A DNA stretch of 64,000 nt from Turritopsis dohrnii (taxonomy: Eukaryota; Cnidaria; Hydrozoa; Anthoathecata; Oceaniidae), in the NCBI GenBank assembly GCA_027922465.2, contig BQMF02000023.1, positions 1,364,001-1,428,000 on the forward strand. The letters are read 5' to 3'. A model generated the notes under the pieces. That model saw only the letters and a program-made list of their open reading frames with translations, was not told the DNA's origin and ran no database searches. A program made the position numbers and the translations under genes. How positions within the stretch are numbered: the stretch's first letter is position 1; each line of letters starts with the position of its first letter. Positions 10,662 to 21,097 of the stretch are shown one piece after another.

Positions 10662-11171
10662 ATTAGTGGTTAAAGAAATTGTGTGAAATATACAACAAAA
10701 GAAACGTGCGTAAAGAAGTCAATAAGGTGTGTTAAAAAGATATCTACATAAAAGGAATTAGCTAGAAACAATAAAATATAACTATAGAGTCATTCACAAA
10801 TTAAAAGGTGATAACAGTATTAAGCAACCGAAAAATAACAAAAAAGTACGTAAGTGAGGTCGGTGAAAAAACATTTAAAAAAACAACAGAACACTTACAG
10901 CCTCTTCTCTCTAAAGGCCATAAGAGAAAACAAAAACACAAAAAGCTATATAAAATATACACTAGAGAATATACTAGGTTACAGTTGTCAAAATGATCAA
11001 AAGTAAATAGGGGGTAACTATATACAAGTAGGCCTATCAGGTTAAATCAATAACCCGCAGAGAATACTCAATCTAGTGTAACCAAAAGGCAAAATAATAT
11101 ATAGGAAAATTATAAAAACTAAAATATAAAATCAAACAAACTAAAAACTAATGTACCCTTAAGGAAAGCAC

Positions 11172-14114
11172 CTATCCAAAATCTAATGGCACATCCCGCT
11201 CATTCAGGCCATCAGGGAGGAACGTATTTAAAGTTTCCTGCCAGAAATCCTCCCTTCGTCTAACTGCGGGTAGGTTACTCGCTTCATCGATAAGTCTAAA
11301 ATCCCAGTCCTCGCGTCCATGATGGTCCTCCTGAGCGAAATGTGCATGGAAACCAGCTTGTGGAACGATGTTACCCAATACGTGTTTCTTAAAGCAGGAT
11401 TTGTAATTATTAAATCTTTTTCGAAAAGGAGGACCCGTGCTTCCTACGTATTGGATGCCACACGTTCTACAAGTAATTAGATAAACCACAAATTGAGAGT
11501 TGCAATTTAGATCAACGGGTTTAATTTGATATTCTTTTCCATCCCTCCTAGAAAAACTGCTAGTTTCCGTAATAGAACGACACACCTCGCAACGTTTTCC
11601 TCCACATCCCCTACACCCCGGTTGCCCAATTTTTGGCAACTTAGCACGAACTAAAATGTCTTTCAAACTTCTTCCCCGCTTAAAACCAACTATTGGAATG
11701 CTTTGGAAAACCTTGCGATGTTCATTGTTAGGTGTTAATAAAATATGTATATCGGATAGGATTTTTTTCAATTCTCCGAAGGCAGGGTGGTACGTTATAT
11801 TCAAAACTACTCCAGGAGATTTCTTTTTCTGGTTCTCACGAAACAAAAGCTCAGTTCGTTTGAATTTTCGAGCTTTCAAAATTTGTTCACGTACCATCCT
11901 GTCCTTGTAACCTCTCTTGCTTAGCCACTCCTCAAGTTGATTACACCTATGATCAAAAAATTCCGGCTCCGAACAAATTCGGTTTAATCTAAGAGCTTGG
12001 CTATATGGAATTGAGCGTTTACAATGGTACACATGACAAGATGACGCATCCAAATATTGATGGGTGTCAGTTGGCTTAACAAAGAGGTCAGTGACAAGTT
12101 TTTTGCCCCGACGAATCACCCTGACATCGAGAAAATCAATACTATCTGGTGAATAATTAGCGGTAAATTTAATAGTGGGGTGGCAACTGTTAAGGTACTC
12201 AAGGAACTGTTTCAAACTTTCCTCCCCATGTTCCCAAATCAAAAAAATGTCATCAATATAACGCCACCAAACTGAAGGTTTGAGGTCAGACTTTTCAAGT
12301 ATCTTTCGTTCTAGTTGATCCATGAAAAGAATGGCATAAGGTGGCGCCATTTTGGTACCGATGGCAGTACCTTGTTTTTGTTTAAAAAATCTACTATTAT
12401 GCTCGAAGATGTTGTTTTTGAGCACGAGTTCAGTAAGCTCTACCAGGCTCTCTGTGGAAATAGTCTTATCCTCCCTGGTATCAAGTGCTTCCTTAACAGC
12501 TGCCAACCCTTCATCGTGGGGAATATTAGGGTACAAGCCGACAACATCAAACGTACAAAGCAAAGCATTTTTAGGCAGTTCCTTAAGGTTTTCTAGCTTC
12601 CTCAAAAAATCGTTTGTGTCCTGGACGTACGATTTCACCTGTTTAGAAAGTGGCTTCAGGTGGTAGTCAACAAACGCTGAAATATTTTCCGTAAAATATC
12701 CGGAGTTAGAAATTACGGGGCGCCCAGGGACATTGTGAAGCCGCTTATGGATCTTGGGTAGCATATAGAACCGACCAATTCTGGGCGTTTCTACTTTAAA
12801 ATATTCAAGCGTTTGTTTGGACACATCTCCTCTAGAACTGATCTTTGAAAGACATTGCCCAATTACCTTCACTAGAGGACTGACATAATTACCAAACAAT
12901 TCTTCATATGTATTACTATCCCCAAGCTGTGATTCTGCTTCCTTAAGGTAGTCCTCCCTGTCCCAAATCACAACTGCCGAACCTTTGTCAGCCTCCTTGA
13001 TGATGATATTGGGATCATCTTTCAAAGATCTTAAAGCCTCTCTTTCCTTCCTAGTTAAATTAGAGTAAGAAAGTTTCGTATCTAAAGCTAAAATTTCCTC
13101 CTCCAGACGACTTAGGTAAATTTCGATCGCTGCATCCTTCCCTTTTGGATTAAATTTTGATTTTGGACGGAAAGGATTGTAGTCGCCAGAACTCTCTTCA
13201 TTTCGAAAATGCCACTTGAGTCTCAAAATTCTGCCAAACTTCTCAAGTTCTTCTTTAATAATAGTTTTATTCAAAAAATTAGGTGTAGGAACGAATTTTA
13301 GTCCTTTTGAGAGCAAGGAAATTTCAGCTTCGGACAACTGCCTATTAGAAAGATTCAAAACATTCGGGCTAACAAATGTCCCCTTAAGCCTACCACTGTT
13401 ATCATACAAATTTTCAAAATTATCTACATTATCTACATTATTTACATTATTAAAATCATCAAGTAAAACGGTTTTTTCACATAAAAAAGTATCTTGCCCA
13501 CCCCCCGAAGTACTAGTATTATTTTTATTCTCACTTTGTCCTATTGACGTTAAATATGCTAAGTTTTCAAAGTCTTCAAATAAATTCGAGCAATGTTCCA
13601 AAAGATTATTTTTAAATTGAAAGTGATTTTTATGTTCATTCATTCGTTCCAGAGCCATTCTTTTCATATCAGGGCAATCAAGTAACTTACCCAATTTCTT
13701 CTTTTTCCGTTTAAATGTCACATTCTCCTCTTTGTCGATGTAATTGTACAACTTCACGAGCCATTTCTCTAATTCATCTTCAGGAGTGTTGTTTAGAACG
13801 TTTACCATCTCCGACCAAAAATGCAGTTCAAATTCCACGAGCTTTTCATTAATTCCCATTATCAGTGTGTCGAGTAGTTGCATTTGTGTAGAATTGATCG
13901 TCTCTTCCCATGCTGCTACCAACTCATTGGACACGAAAGAAATGAACGGTCTTTTATTCAATTGTAAACCGGACGGAAAAATGTTGCACTGCTTACACGT
14001 TTCCAAAAAAGAGATGTGATAAAAATACGTTGTACATTTCACAGCCGAACGAAAAGCAGATTTGATACCACATGAAGATTCCTTGTCAATAAAGCTTGAG
14101 TTGATGACTGACAT
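11172..14114 (-). CDS. Penelope-like element protein: reverse transcriptase with GIY-YIG endonuclease
   Basis: An uninterrupted 980-residue frame. I chose the ATG at 14114 (MSVINSSFIDKE) because upstream in-frame codons lie in the pLTR. The polar N-terminal ~280 residues include asparagine-rich NNVNNVDNVDN. The RT core follows: EADKGSAVVIWDRE, LPKIHK, GRPVISNSGY, TFDVVGLYPNIPHDEG, GTAIGTKMAPPYA and the catalytic WRYIDDIFLIW at about residue 618. A CxxC-type linker (CRGCGGKRCEVC) precedes the C-terminal GIY-YIG nuclease (about 865-975): FVVYLITCRTCGIQYVGST and a downstream Arg/Glu-rich helix. The RT copies element RNA and the GIY-YIG domain nicks the target; this is established for the family. 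All visible catalytic residues are kept, so the copy may be functional. The host and precise clade cannot be fixed here. Confidence 0.95.
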   Translation of the reverse strand: MSVINSSFIDKESSCGIKSAFRSAVKCTTYFYHISFLETCKQCNIFPSGLQLNKRPFISFVSNELVAAWEETINSTQMQLLDTLIMGINEKLVEFELHFWSEMVNVLNNTPEDELEKWLVKLYNYIDKEENVTFKRKKKKLGKLLDCPDMKRMALERMNEHKNHFQFKNNLLEHCSNLFEDFENLAYLTSIGQSENKNNTSTSGGGQDTFLCEKTVLLDDFNNVNNVDNVDNFENLYDNSGRLKGTFVSPNVLNLSNRQLSEAEISLLSKGLKFVPTPNFLNKTIIKEELEKFGRILRLKWHFRNEESSGDYNPFRPKSKFNPKGKDAAIEIYLSRLEEEILALDTKLSYSNLTRKEREALRSLKDDPNIIIKEADKGSAVVIWDREDYLKEAESQLGDSNTYEELFGNYVSPLVKVIGQCLSKISSRGDVSKQTLEYFKVETPRIGRFYMLPKIHKRLHNVPGRPVISNSGYFTENISAFVDYHLKPLSKQVKSYVQDTNDFLRKLENLKELPKNALLCTFDVVGLYPNIPHDEGLAAVKEALDTREDKTISTESLVELTELVLKNNIFEHNSRFFKQKQGTAIGTKMAPPYAILFMDQLERKILEKSDLKPSVWWRYIDDIFLIWEHGEESLKQFLEYLNSCHPTIKFTANYSPDSIDFLDVRVIRRGKKLVTDLFVKPTDTHQYLDASSCHVYHCKRSIPYSQALRLNRICSEPEFFDHRCNQLEEWLSKRGYKDRMVREQILKARKFKRTELLFRENQKKKSPGVVLNITYHPAFGELKKILSDIHILLTPNNEHRKVFQSIPIVGFKRGRSLKDILVRAKLPKIGQPGCRGCGGKRCEVCRSITETSSFSRRDGKEYQIKPVDLNCNSQFVVYLITCRTCGIQYVGSTGPPFRKRFNNYKSCFKKHVLGNIVPQAGFHAHFAQEDHHGREDWDFRLIDEASNLPAVRRREDFWQETLNTFLPDGLNERDVPLDFG

Positions 14115-14118
14115 GATA

Positions 14119-14339
14119 AAATATAAAACGTTGAAGTCAGCGGTAATTTGTGTTTGCAAAATATAGAGAAAACATAGAAAACACAGATATAATCTATCAC
14201 AATATTTCGACCAACTATGTGTCTTTATCAAGTGTACATTGCTTCTACTGGCAAGGAAATTTATATGGTTCAACAAAAAATTCTAAAAAAGTGACAATTA
14301 ACAAGGGGGTTAAAAAACTATAGAGACAAATAGAAGAAA
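14119..14339 (-). repeat. Penelope pLTR, 5' copy
   Basis: Direct repeat of 10441-10661, immediately upstream of the ORF start, so it probably holds the promoter. It carries the same hammerhead-like segment at 14187-14236. Confidence 0.85.
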
Positions 14340-14718
14340 CCGACCTCACTTACGTACTTTTTTGTTATTTTTCGGTTGCTTAATACTGTTATCACCTTTT
14401 AATTTGTGAATGACTCTATAGTTATATTTTATTGTTTCTAGCTAATTCCTTTTATGTAGATATCTTTTTAACACACCTTATTGACTTCTTTACGCACGTT
14501 TCTTTTGTTGTATATTTCACACAATTTCTTTAACCACTAATTTTCTTCTATTTGTCTCTATAGTTTTTTAACCCCCTTGTTAATTGTCACTTTTTTAGAA
14601 TTTTTTGTTGAACCATATAAATTTCCTTGTCAGTAGAAGCAATGTACACTTGATAAAGACACATAGTTGGTCGAAATATTGTGATAGATTATATCTGTGT
14701 TTTCTATGTTTTCTCTAT
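14337..14718 (+). repeat. Inverted pLTR extension at the 5' end of the Penelope-like element
   Basis: It reads as the reverse complement of 10862 down to about 10483. It includes the segment aaaggtgataacagtattaa in reverse, and ends at gttttctctat before the duplicated flank. Such inverted partial copies at the 5' end are characteristic of Penelope-like insertions. Confidence 0.8.
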
Positions 14719-14731
14719 ATGAAATAAATAT

Positions 14732-15100
14732 ATTTTATTGAATCTTCCGAAAAATGAATTTTTAGCGATTCATGACACTCGTTGTGATATCCTAAACGAT
14801 GAAAAATTCGTAAGAGTTCTTTCTTTTACAATCCGAACCAAAACTAACAATCTAAATAAAAACCAAAAAAGATTGAATTTAAATTCCGAAATGTGCAGCT
14901 GACAATATGTATAACTAAACTTTCATTCACAATTTTGTTGAGCTAACAGCAACTCTACCTAAACTATAGTAGAAAATACTCTCATTTAGATAAGAACAGA
15001 CTTCTTATAGAATAACATTTGTTAGTGATTTGTATCAACAAAATAAAGATTAACAGAATGATATAACAACATATCTTATTATACTAATTCGCATTTGTGT
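14732..15100. other. AT-rich spacer before Helitron A
   Basis: No gene or repeat recognised. The 5' terminus of Helitron A (a TC after A) was not located precisely in this stretch or shortly after. Confidence 0.3.
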
Positions 15101-15509
15101 GTCACACTTTTATTTTAGAGAGTGTTGTGTTTTTGTTTTTTTCACGGTCAAATCCTTCTTATTTTTGCCCTTTTCGTCGTAAAACCACGCAGAGGTGAGA
15201 GACGCTTTTTTTAAAGTTACGTAAAGTTGTGTAATCTGTATACACGTAATCTAAGTGTAACGTTTCTTTAGGGAAACCTATACAATGCGCATTTGTTTTG
15301 ATTTATTTTGATTGTTTTGATTGACGTGATGCTTTTGAACCAATCAAAATTGGTTTCAAGAATCGGGCAAACTATAGCAACCAATTCATTGAGAAAGTAA
15401 ACAAATTAATTTGTTATTTAGTGCGGCTACGTGAGCGTAAAGAAATACAAAAGAAAATACAAAAGAATTAGACAAAAGACAATAGACATATTATTTAATC
15501 GAAAACGCC

Positions 15510-15830
15510 AAAAAATACGTCAACTAGGTGAGATCTGTTTATTTGTTTTCATTATTCATTCAAACTTTACGTCGGTTTTTCCAGCCTTTTTAATTGAACA
15601 TCCACACCCAAGCACTGTCTTTAAGCATCTTCTATTTGCATTTTTTCTGTCTGCATTACATATGAACCTGTACTATTTTATTTGTTTTTTGTCAGAGTTG
15701 TCGTGGTACGTTAGTTTAGCTGCGCACAAAATACGTCAATGAAGTGAGATCTGTTTATTTATTTTCAGTTTAATTTAAAAATGGTAAACTTTACGACGGT
15801 CTTTCCAAACTTTGAAGTTGAATGAACTTT
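15510..15830 (+). promoter_or_regulatory. Helitron A 5' leader with a tandem duplication
   Basis: Two related blocks about 220 bp apart (aaatacgtcaactaggtgagatc at 15517- and aaatacgtcaatgaagtgagatc at 15730-) each run on to an aaactttacg-x-cggt-x-tttcca segment (15563-, 15785-). The second resembles the leader of Helitron B near 52660. This is probably the promoter/5' UTR; an upstream 5' coding exon is possible because the ORF begins after an acceptor-like tttctttttag at 16067. Confidence 0.4.
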
Positions 15831-16067
15831 CTATTATGTTCATTTTTCTATTATAGTATTTGGGAATGAACTGTTTGTCAGTTTGGCCGTGCGTAGAACC
15901 CTTTGTTTATGTTTACTCTTTCTGTCTTCTAACACGTTTTCTCTCTGCATTATAGGTTTGTTTTTTGACGTTGGTAATTTTTGCAGGTTATCTTCAAAAG
16001 TCGTTAGTTTTTAGATAGAAAGGTTTGTTGAAGATTAGTATCACAGTTTCCACTATTTCTTTTTAGG

Positions 16068-19000
16068 AATGGCCAGTTTGTGCTCCAGCCACCTGATCAG
16101 CAGCAAATGCGCTCTGTTATTCAGCGTCGGCATGCACATGAGGATGTGGCTGAGGCAAGGCGCCAACAGCTCCAGCAAAACATTAATGTCCAGCCACCAG
16201 ATATTCAGACAGATAATGAACGTCTGAGAATCAAGGATGCCAAAAGACAAGCTCAGCATCGTCAAGTAGAAGGTGACGAGCAGAGATTAGCTCGACAAAA
16301 TGCAAATGTTCGTCGCATGAGGGCAAGGCGGGGTGCTCAACGAAATGCAAATCCCCCATTGCATCGTGTTGCTCGGCAAGACCAACTACCTGAGCTACAC
16401 TATCTTGGTGCCATGGACAAAGTCTGTCAGTTTTGTGGTGCCAGGATGTTTGCTGATGAAACTAATTTTAAGTGTTGTCACAATGGTAAAGTTCATTTAG
16501 ATAACATTTTTTATCCTAATGACCTTAAAGATCTTTTGGTAGGTGATAACAATCAAGCAAAGAACTTTCAAGAAAATATTCGAAAGTTCAACAGTTCGGT
16601 TGCTTTTGATTCTATGGGTGCGAAATTGGCTGTACCGCCAGGTCGTGGTCCACCAGTTTTTCGTATCAATGGCCAGGTATGTCACCGAACAGGTAATTTA
16701 CACCCACCGCCAGGTGTTCCTCCATCATATGGTCAACTGTATATTTATGATGGTATGGATGCATTCAACGAGCGAATGGCAAGACCAGAAAATCAAGTTT
16801 GCTCCCCTGAAGTCATGCAAACTTTGCAAGATATCATTTTACGAGAGAGTCCTTATGCAGCTGCTTATAAACACATGAGTGAGGTAGAAGCAGAGGAACT
16901 GCGTCGCGCAAATGAACAGAATCGCCAACCATCTGAGGTTAGTGGAAATAGATATTTACTAAATACTGATCTTTCAACTGCTTTTGATAATTTGCTTTTG
17001 ATTTTCAGGTTAGAATGCACTTGAGAAGTGGTGGTGACAGGCGCCGATACAATCTACCTCATCATGATGAAGTAGCTGCTGTTTTTGTTGGTGAAGATGG
17101 TGCACCACCATTGGCTCGAGACATTGTTGTTTACCCTCGAGATAGACCATTGCAGGATATGCCTGTTCATTCACCTAATCTTGATCCAATGGTGTATCCT
17201 GTATTTTTTCCAAGAGGAGAGTTGGGTTGGAGTTCTGACATTCCTCACGTAGCAGAATATGCAACAGGCCAACATTGTCGTACTACCATGTTGCAATATT
17301 ATACTTATAGGTTTGCATTTAGAGATGCTTTTAGCCCCATCTTAAAAGGTAAAAGGTTACTTCAACAATTTGCTGTAGATTGTTATTGCAAAGTTGAATC
17401 CGACCGTCTTAATTACATTCGTCGAAATCAGGGTAATTTCCGGGTTGAGCAATATCAAGGGCTCATTGATTATCTTGAAAATGTTGCAGAAAACCGTGGC
17501 CTTCAAGCAGGGAGACCGGTGATTCTTCCTTCTTCTTTTCAGGGTGATCCAAGGGCCATGCAACAGAATTATCAAGATGCTATGGCCATGGTAACTAAAA
17601 TGGGCAACCCTGATTTGTTTTGCACATTTACATGCAATCCAAAATGGAGGGAGATCACGGATTTGATTACACGTGTTTTCAATTTGAAATTAAAAGCACT
17701 TTTGGAGGACATAAATAAAAATGGTGTTTTGGGGAAAGCCATTTCCCATTTGTATGTTATTGAATTTCAGAAACGTTCTTTACCTCATGCTCTTATTCTT
17801 ATCCATTTAGCACAAGAGGATAAACTGCGTAATGCTGATGACATCGACAGCTTAATTTCTGCTGAAATACCAGATCCTGAATAGGAACCTGAACTTCATA
17901 ATATCATCAAAACATGTATGATTCATGGTCCCTGTGGGAATGCTAACCCTAATGCAGTTTGTATGGGAGATGATGGCAACTGCACCAAGGATTTCCCAAA
18001 ACGATTTTGTGAAGCAACCCAAATGAATGCAAATGGGTATCCACTGTATCGCAGACGTAACAATGGCCGAACAGTGAGGGTTAGAAATGTGCACTTAGAT
18101 AATCAATGGGTAGTTCCGTACTGTCCGTGGTTGTCCAAGAAGTATAATGCTCACATCAATTTGGAAGCATGTACCACAATCAAAAGTGTAAAGTATCTCT
18201 TTAAATACATTTACAAAGGACATGATCGTGCTAATATCGAGATTAATGAACGTTTGGAACATGACGAAATAAAAACGTTTCTGGATGCTCGATATGTTAG
18301 TGCGCCCGAAGCATTATGGAGAATATTTGAGTTCTCTATGCATGAAAAATCGCATACTATTAAGCGATTAGCTGTTCATTTACCTGATCGTCATCAAGTT
18401 TATTTTAGAGCTGGCGAAGAAGAGGAAGCTCCTGAAGGGGCATTGAATGATAGTCACCTTACAGCATGGTTTAATCTGAATGTAGAAGATCCTGATGCTC
18501 GACAGTATCTTTACTCAGATATTCCGTACCATTATGTCTTCCATGGCAAAGAGAAAAAATGGCAAAAATGAAAAAGAACATTAAAGCCTATAGTCGCTCG
18601 GTTATATAATGCACGACCATCAGAAGGAGAACGATTTTTTCTTCGAGTTTTGTTGCTGCATGTTCCAGGTGCTACATCATTCGAATATATACGTACTTTT
18701 GATGGAGTGGTTTACGACACGTTCCGAGAGGCGTGTACTGCCAGACGTCTTCTTCAAGATGACGAAGAGTGGCACAATACGTTGGAAGAAGCATCAACCT
18801 TCAGATGCCTCAACAGCTTAGACAACTGTTTGTCACGATTTTGACACATTGCGAACCCTCCAATCCTCTCGAGTTGTGGAATACATTCAAGGGGCATCTG
18901 TGCGAGGACTACGCTCGAACATTGGCGGCTCCTCAAGCAGAGCAAATGGTTTTGGGTTACATTGATAATGTCCTAAAACAATTTGGTATGTCCTTAACAC

Positions 19001-20480
19001 AATTTAACCTTCCAGAGTTGGTTCAGCAGATCCCTGAGGAAGAAGTCAATGTGAATGTTTACATTGACAGGGCCCAGCAGGTAAGGCCTCAGCTTAACGA
19101 ACAGCAGTTAGTTGTTGCAGATGCAATTTTGTCTGCTGTTTCAAATGTGCGCAATGGATTAGCACAACTTGAAACATTGTTTTATCTGGATGGACCAGCT
19201 GGCACAAGTAAAACATTTACATATAACTATGTTATTACAGCATGTAGAGCCAGAGGTTGGAAAGTTGCTACTGCTGCATTCACAGGTATTGCAGCCACTT
19301 TATTATCTGGTGGTTGTACATTGCATTCCTTATTTCGTTTGCCTGTTCCTGTTTTAGAAAACAGTGTATGTAACATAACACCAACATCTAAACATGCAGA
19401 ATACCTTCGATCGATGATCGATGAAGCCACAATGGTTTCTGCGCACATTTCCATGCTATCGACAGGCTGCTTCGTGACATTTGCGGCAGTGGCGCACTTT
19501 TCGGTGGAAAGGTACTTTTGTGGGGCGGAGATTTTCGTCAGTGTTTGCCAGTTGTGAAGAAAGCAAAACCAACTGATGTAATAGAAGTTTGCTTGACAAG
19601 TTCTGTTATGTGGGCATCAGTGGTAAAGTACTCACTTACCGAGAACATGAGAGCCAGGACGGAAGAACAAGAATTCTGTGCTTGGTTATTACAACTTGGT
19701 AATGGTGAACTGCCAACAAAACAAAATGAACCAGCTAAGGGTTCTATTGAAATCCCTGATTGTTGTGTTGTTCCCCACAACACTTCAATTATATCGGTGA
19801 TGTATGACGGATTGGAACCTCACGAATACGCCTCAACAGCCATTCTGACACCAACAAACGAGCAATCATTGATCATTAACAATGAGGTGTTGGAAAGATT
19901 AGAAGGAGATGCAATTTGTTATTACAGTGCTGATGAAGTGGTATGTGATGATGAAGCCGAGCGGCAAAATTATCCGCTTGATTTTCTGAACAGCATAACA
20001 CCTTCCGGTATGCCTCCACATTGTTTGAAACTTAAAGTTGGGGCTATCATAATGCTTTTGAGGAATCTGAACATCAGGAAAGGTCTCTGTAATGGCACCC
20101 GCTTGATTGTTCGCGAACTATCTCATAATTTTATTAAAGCTGAAGTTTTGACAGGGTCAGCAGTTGGAGAAATCATTTTCATACCTAGGGTTGAACTGTC
20201 ACCTTCAGATACAGGTATGCCTTTTATATTAAAACGCAGGCAATTGCCTATCCGTTTGGCCTACTCTTTCACTATTAACAAGAGTCAAGGCCAAACATTT
20301 GATAAAATTGGTTTGTTTTTGCAGAGGCCCTGCTTTTCTCATGGTCAGTTATATGTGGCATGTTCCAGGGAAAAGGCATTTGATAATGTGAAAATCAAAG
20401 TTGCTGCTACTGGGAAACAAGGTTATATCAATGGAAAGATGTATACTCAAAATGTTGTCTTTCCACAAGTATTACAGTAA
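16068..20480 (+). pseudogene. Helitron A Rep-helicase, decayed copy with one 71-bp intron
   Basis: Exon 1 (16068-16937) encodes a Gln/Arg-rich N-terminus and a zinc finger (CQFCGARMFADE, CCHNGK). A 71-bp intron (16938-17008, GAG|gttagt...ttttcag|GTTAG, phase 0) precedes the Rep nuclease: FCTFTCNPKWREI, EFQKRSLPHALIL where an HxH is expected, and VKYLFKYIYKG with the Rep tyrosines. The C-terminal Pif1-type helicase follows: FYLDGPAGTSKTFTYN, TLHSLFRLPVPV, FRQCLPVV, NKSQGQTFDKIG. Damage seen: TAG at 17882, TGA at 18569 (an Arg codon in related copies), a 1-nt loss near 18800, a small deletion near 19411, a 1-nt loss near 19451, and Gly-to-Ser in the Walker A box. The HUH motif has also lost its second His. 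The protein would nick and unwind DNA for rolling-circle transposition; this copy cannot. Confidence 0.92.
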
Positions 20481-21097
20481 CTTAATTCTGCATATCTTTT
20501 GTTTTCATTTATATACTTGGTATGTGCAAAGGATTTGGATTATGAGTTTCAAAGATACCGGAAAAGTAAAAATATCAGTTTCCAGTTGTACATTGATCGT
20601 ATCGTCACTCATTTGGGAGTGATTTGCATTGCAGTTGTTTAAAAGCAGCTTTTCCTCTATAGCGTCATGACTTTTATATCGTAGTATATACTGTCATGAG
20701 TTTTCCTATAGTGTCTGTTGCTCAACTGTTAATGATTGATATTATAGTGTTAATTTGTTAATTCAATGACATTTTCTTTGTTGCAATGCTAAATATGGAT
20801 GTAAAGATATGCTTTTATAGTTACTTAATTATTTTGCCTAAAAAACAGTATATTTCTGTATGTTTGTTTTTTAGGCGGAGTACAAGTCCCATTGACTTAC
20901 GTTCACGCCGTGTACTCTGTTACCATGGGTTGTGCATGCATTCGTGTCTTGCATCTTAATTTTGTTTATTATGAAAAGTTCTTGCATGCGCCATCCATGA
21001 ACCAAAAGTCAGGGCATTCATCCTTTTACCTTTGTGAAAATTAATTCTAAGTTGTTTCTTTTTTAGTGAACTAAAATATCTTATAATAAAAAAAACA
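20481..21097 (+). promoter_or_regulatory. Helicase 3' flank and conserved promoter region of the micro-exon gene
   Basis: Two blocks are conserved with the equivalent region of Helitron D (61800-61680 on the minus strand). One is ggagtacaagtcccattgac...tgtactctgttacc (20877-20924), whose GAGTACA/TGTACTC arms are inverted. The other is atgaaccaaaagtcagggca (20998-21017). The second is also present upstream of the 26236 micro-exon gene (26345-26325). Lying 60-110 bp before each start codon, it is a promoter or 5' UTR candidate. No TATA box was confirmed. Confidence 0.5.

Larger units (their letters stand above)
10447..14718 (-). mobile_element. Full-length Penelope-like retroelement with terminal repeats and target duplication
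   Basis: Direct repeats of 221 bp (10441-10661 and 14119-14339) flank the ORF. Beyond the right repeat, 14337-14718 is an inverted copy of the left terminal region 10860-10480, giving the head-to-head pLTR layout known for Penelope-like elements. The whole 4.3 kb unit is bounded by a duplicated atgaaataaatat (about 10434-10446 and 14719-14731), read as the target-site duplication. The coding strand is minus, and the ORF has no frameshift, so the copy looks young. Confidence 0.88.

Noticed and set aside
13216..13620. Plus-strand ORF of 134 codons inside the Penelope-like element
   Set aside because: Antisense shadow of the RT/GIY-YIG frame with no independent motif.
17015..17884. Separate genes for each Helitron A ORF
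   Set aside because: They are collinear parts of one Rep-helicase separated by one intron, two in-frame stops and small indels, as comparison with Helitron D shows.
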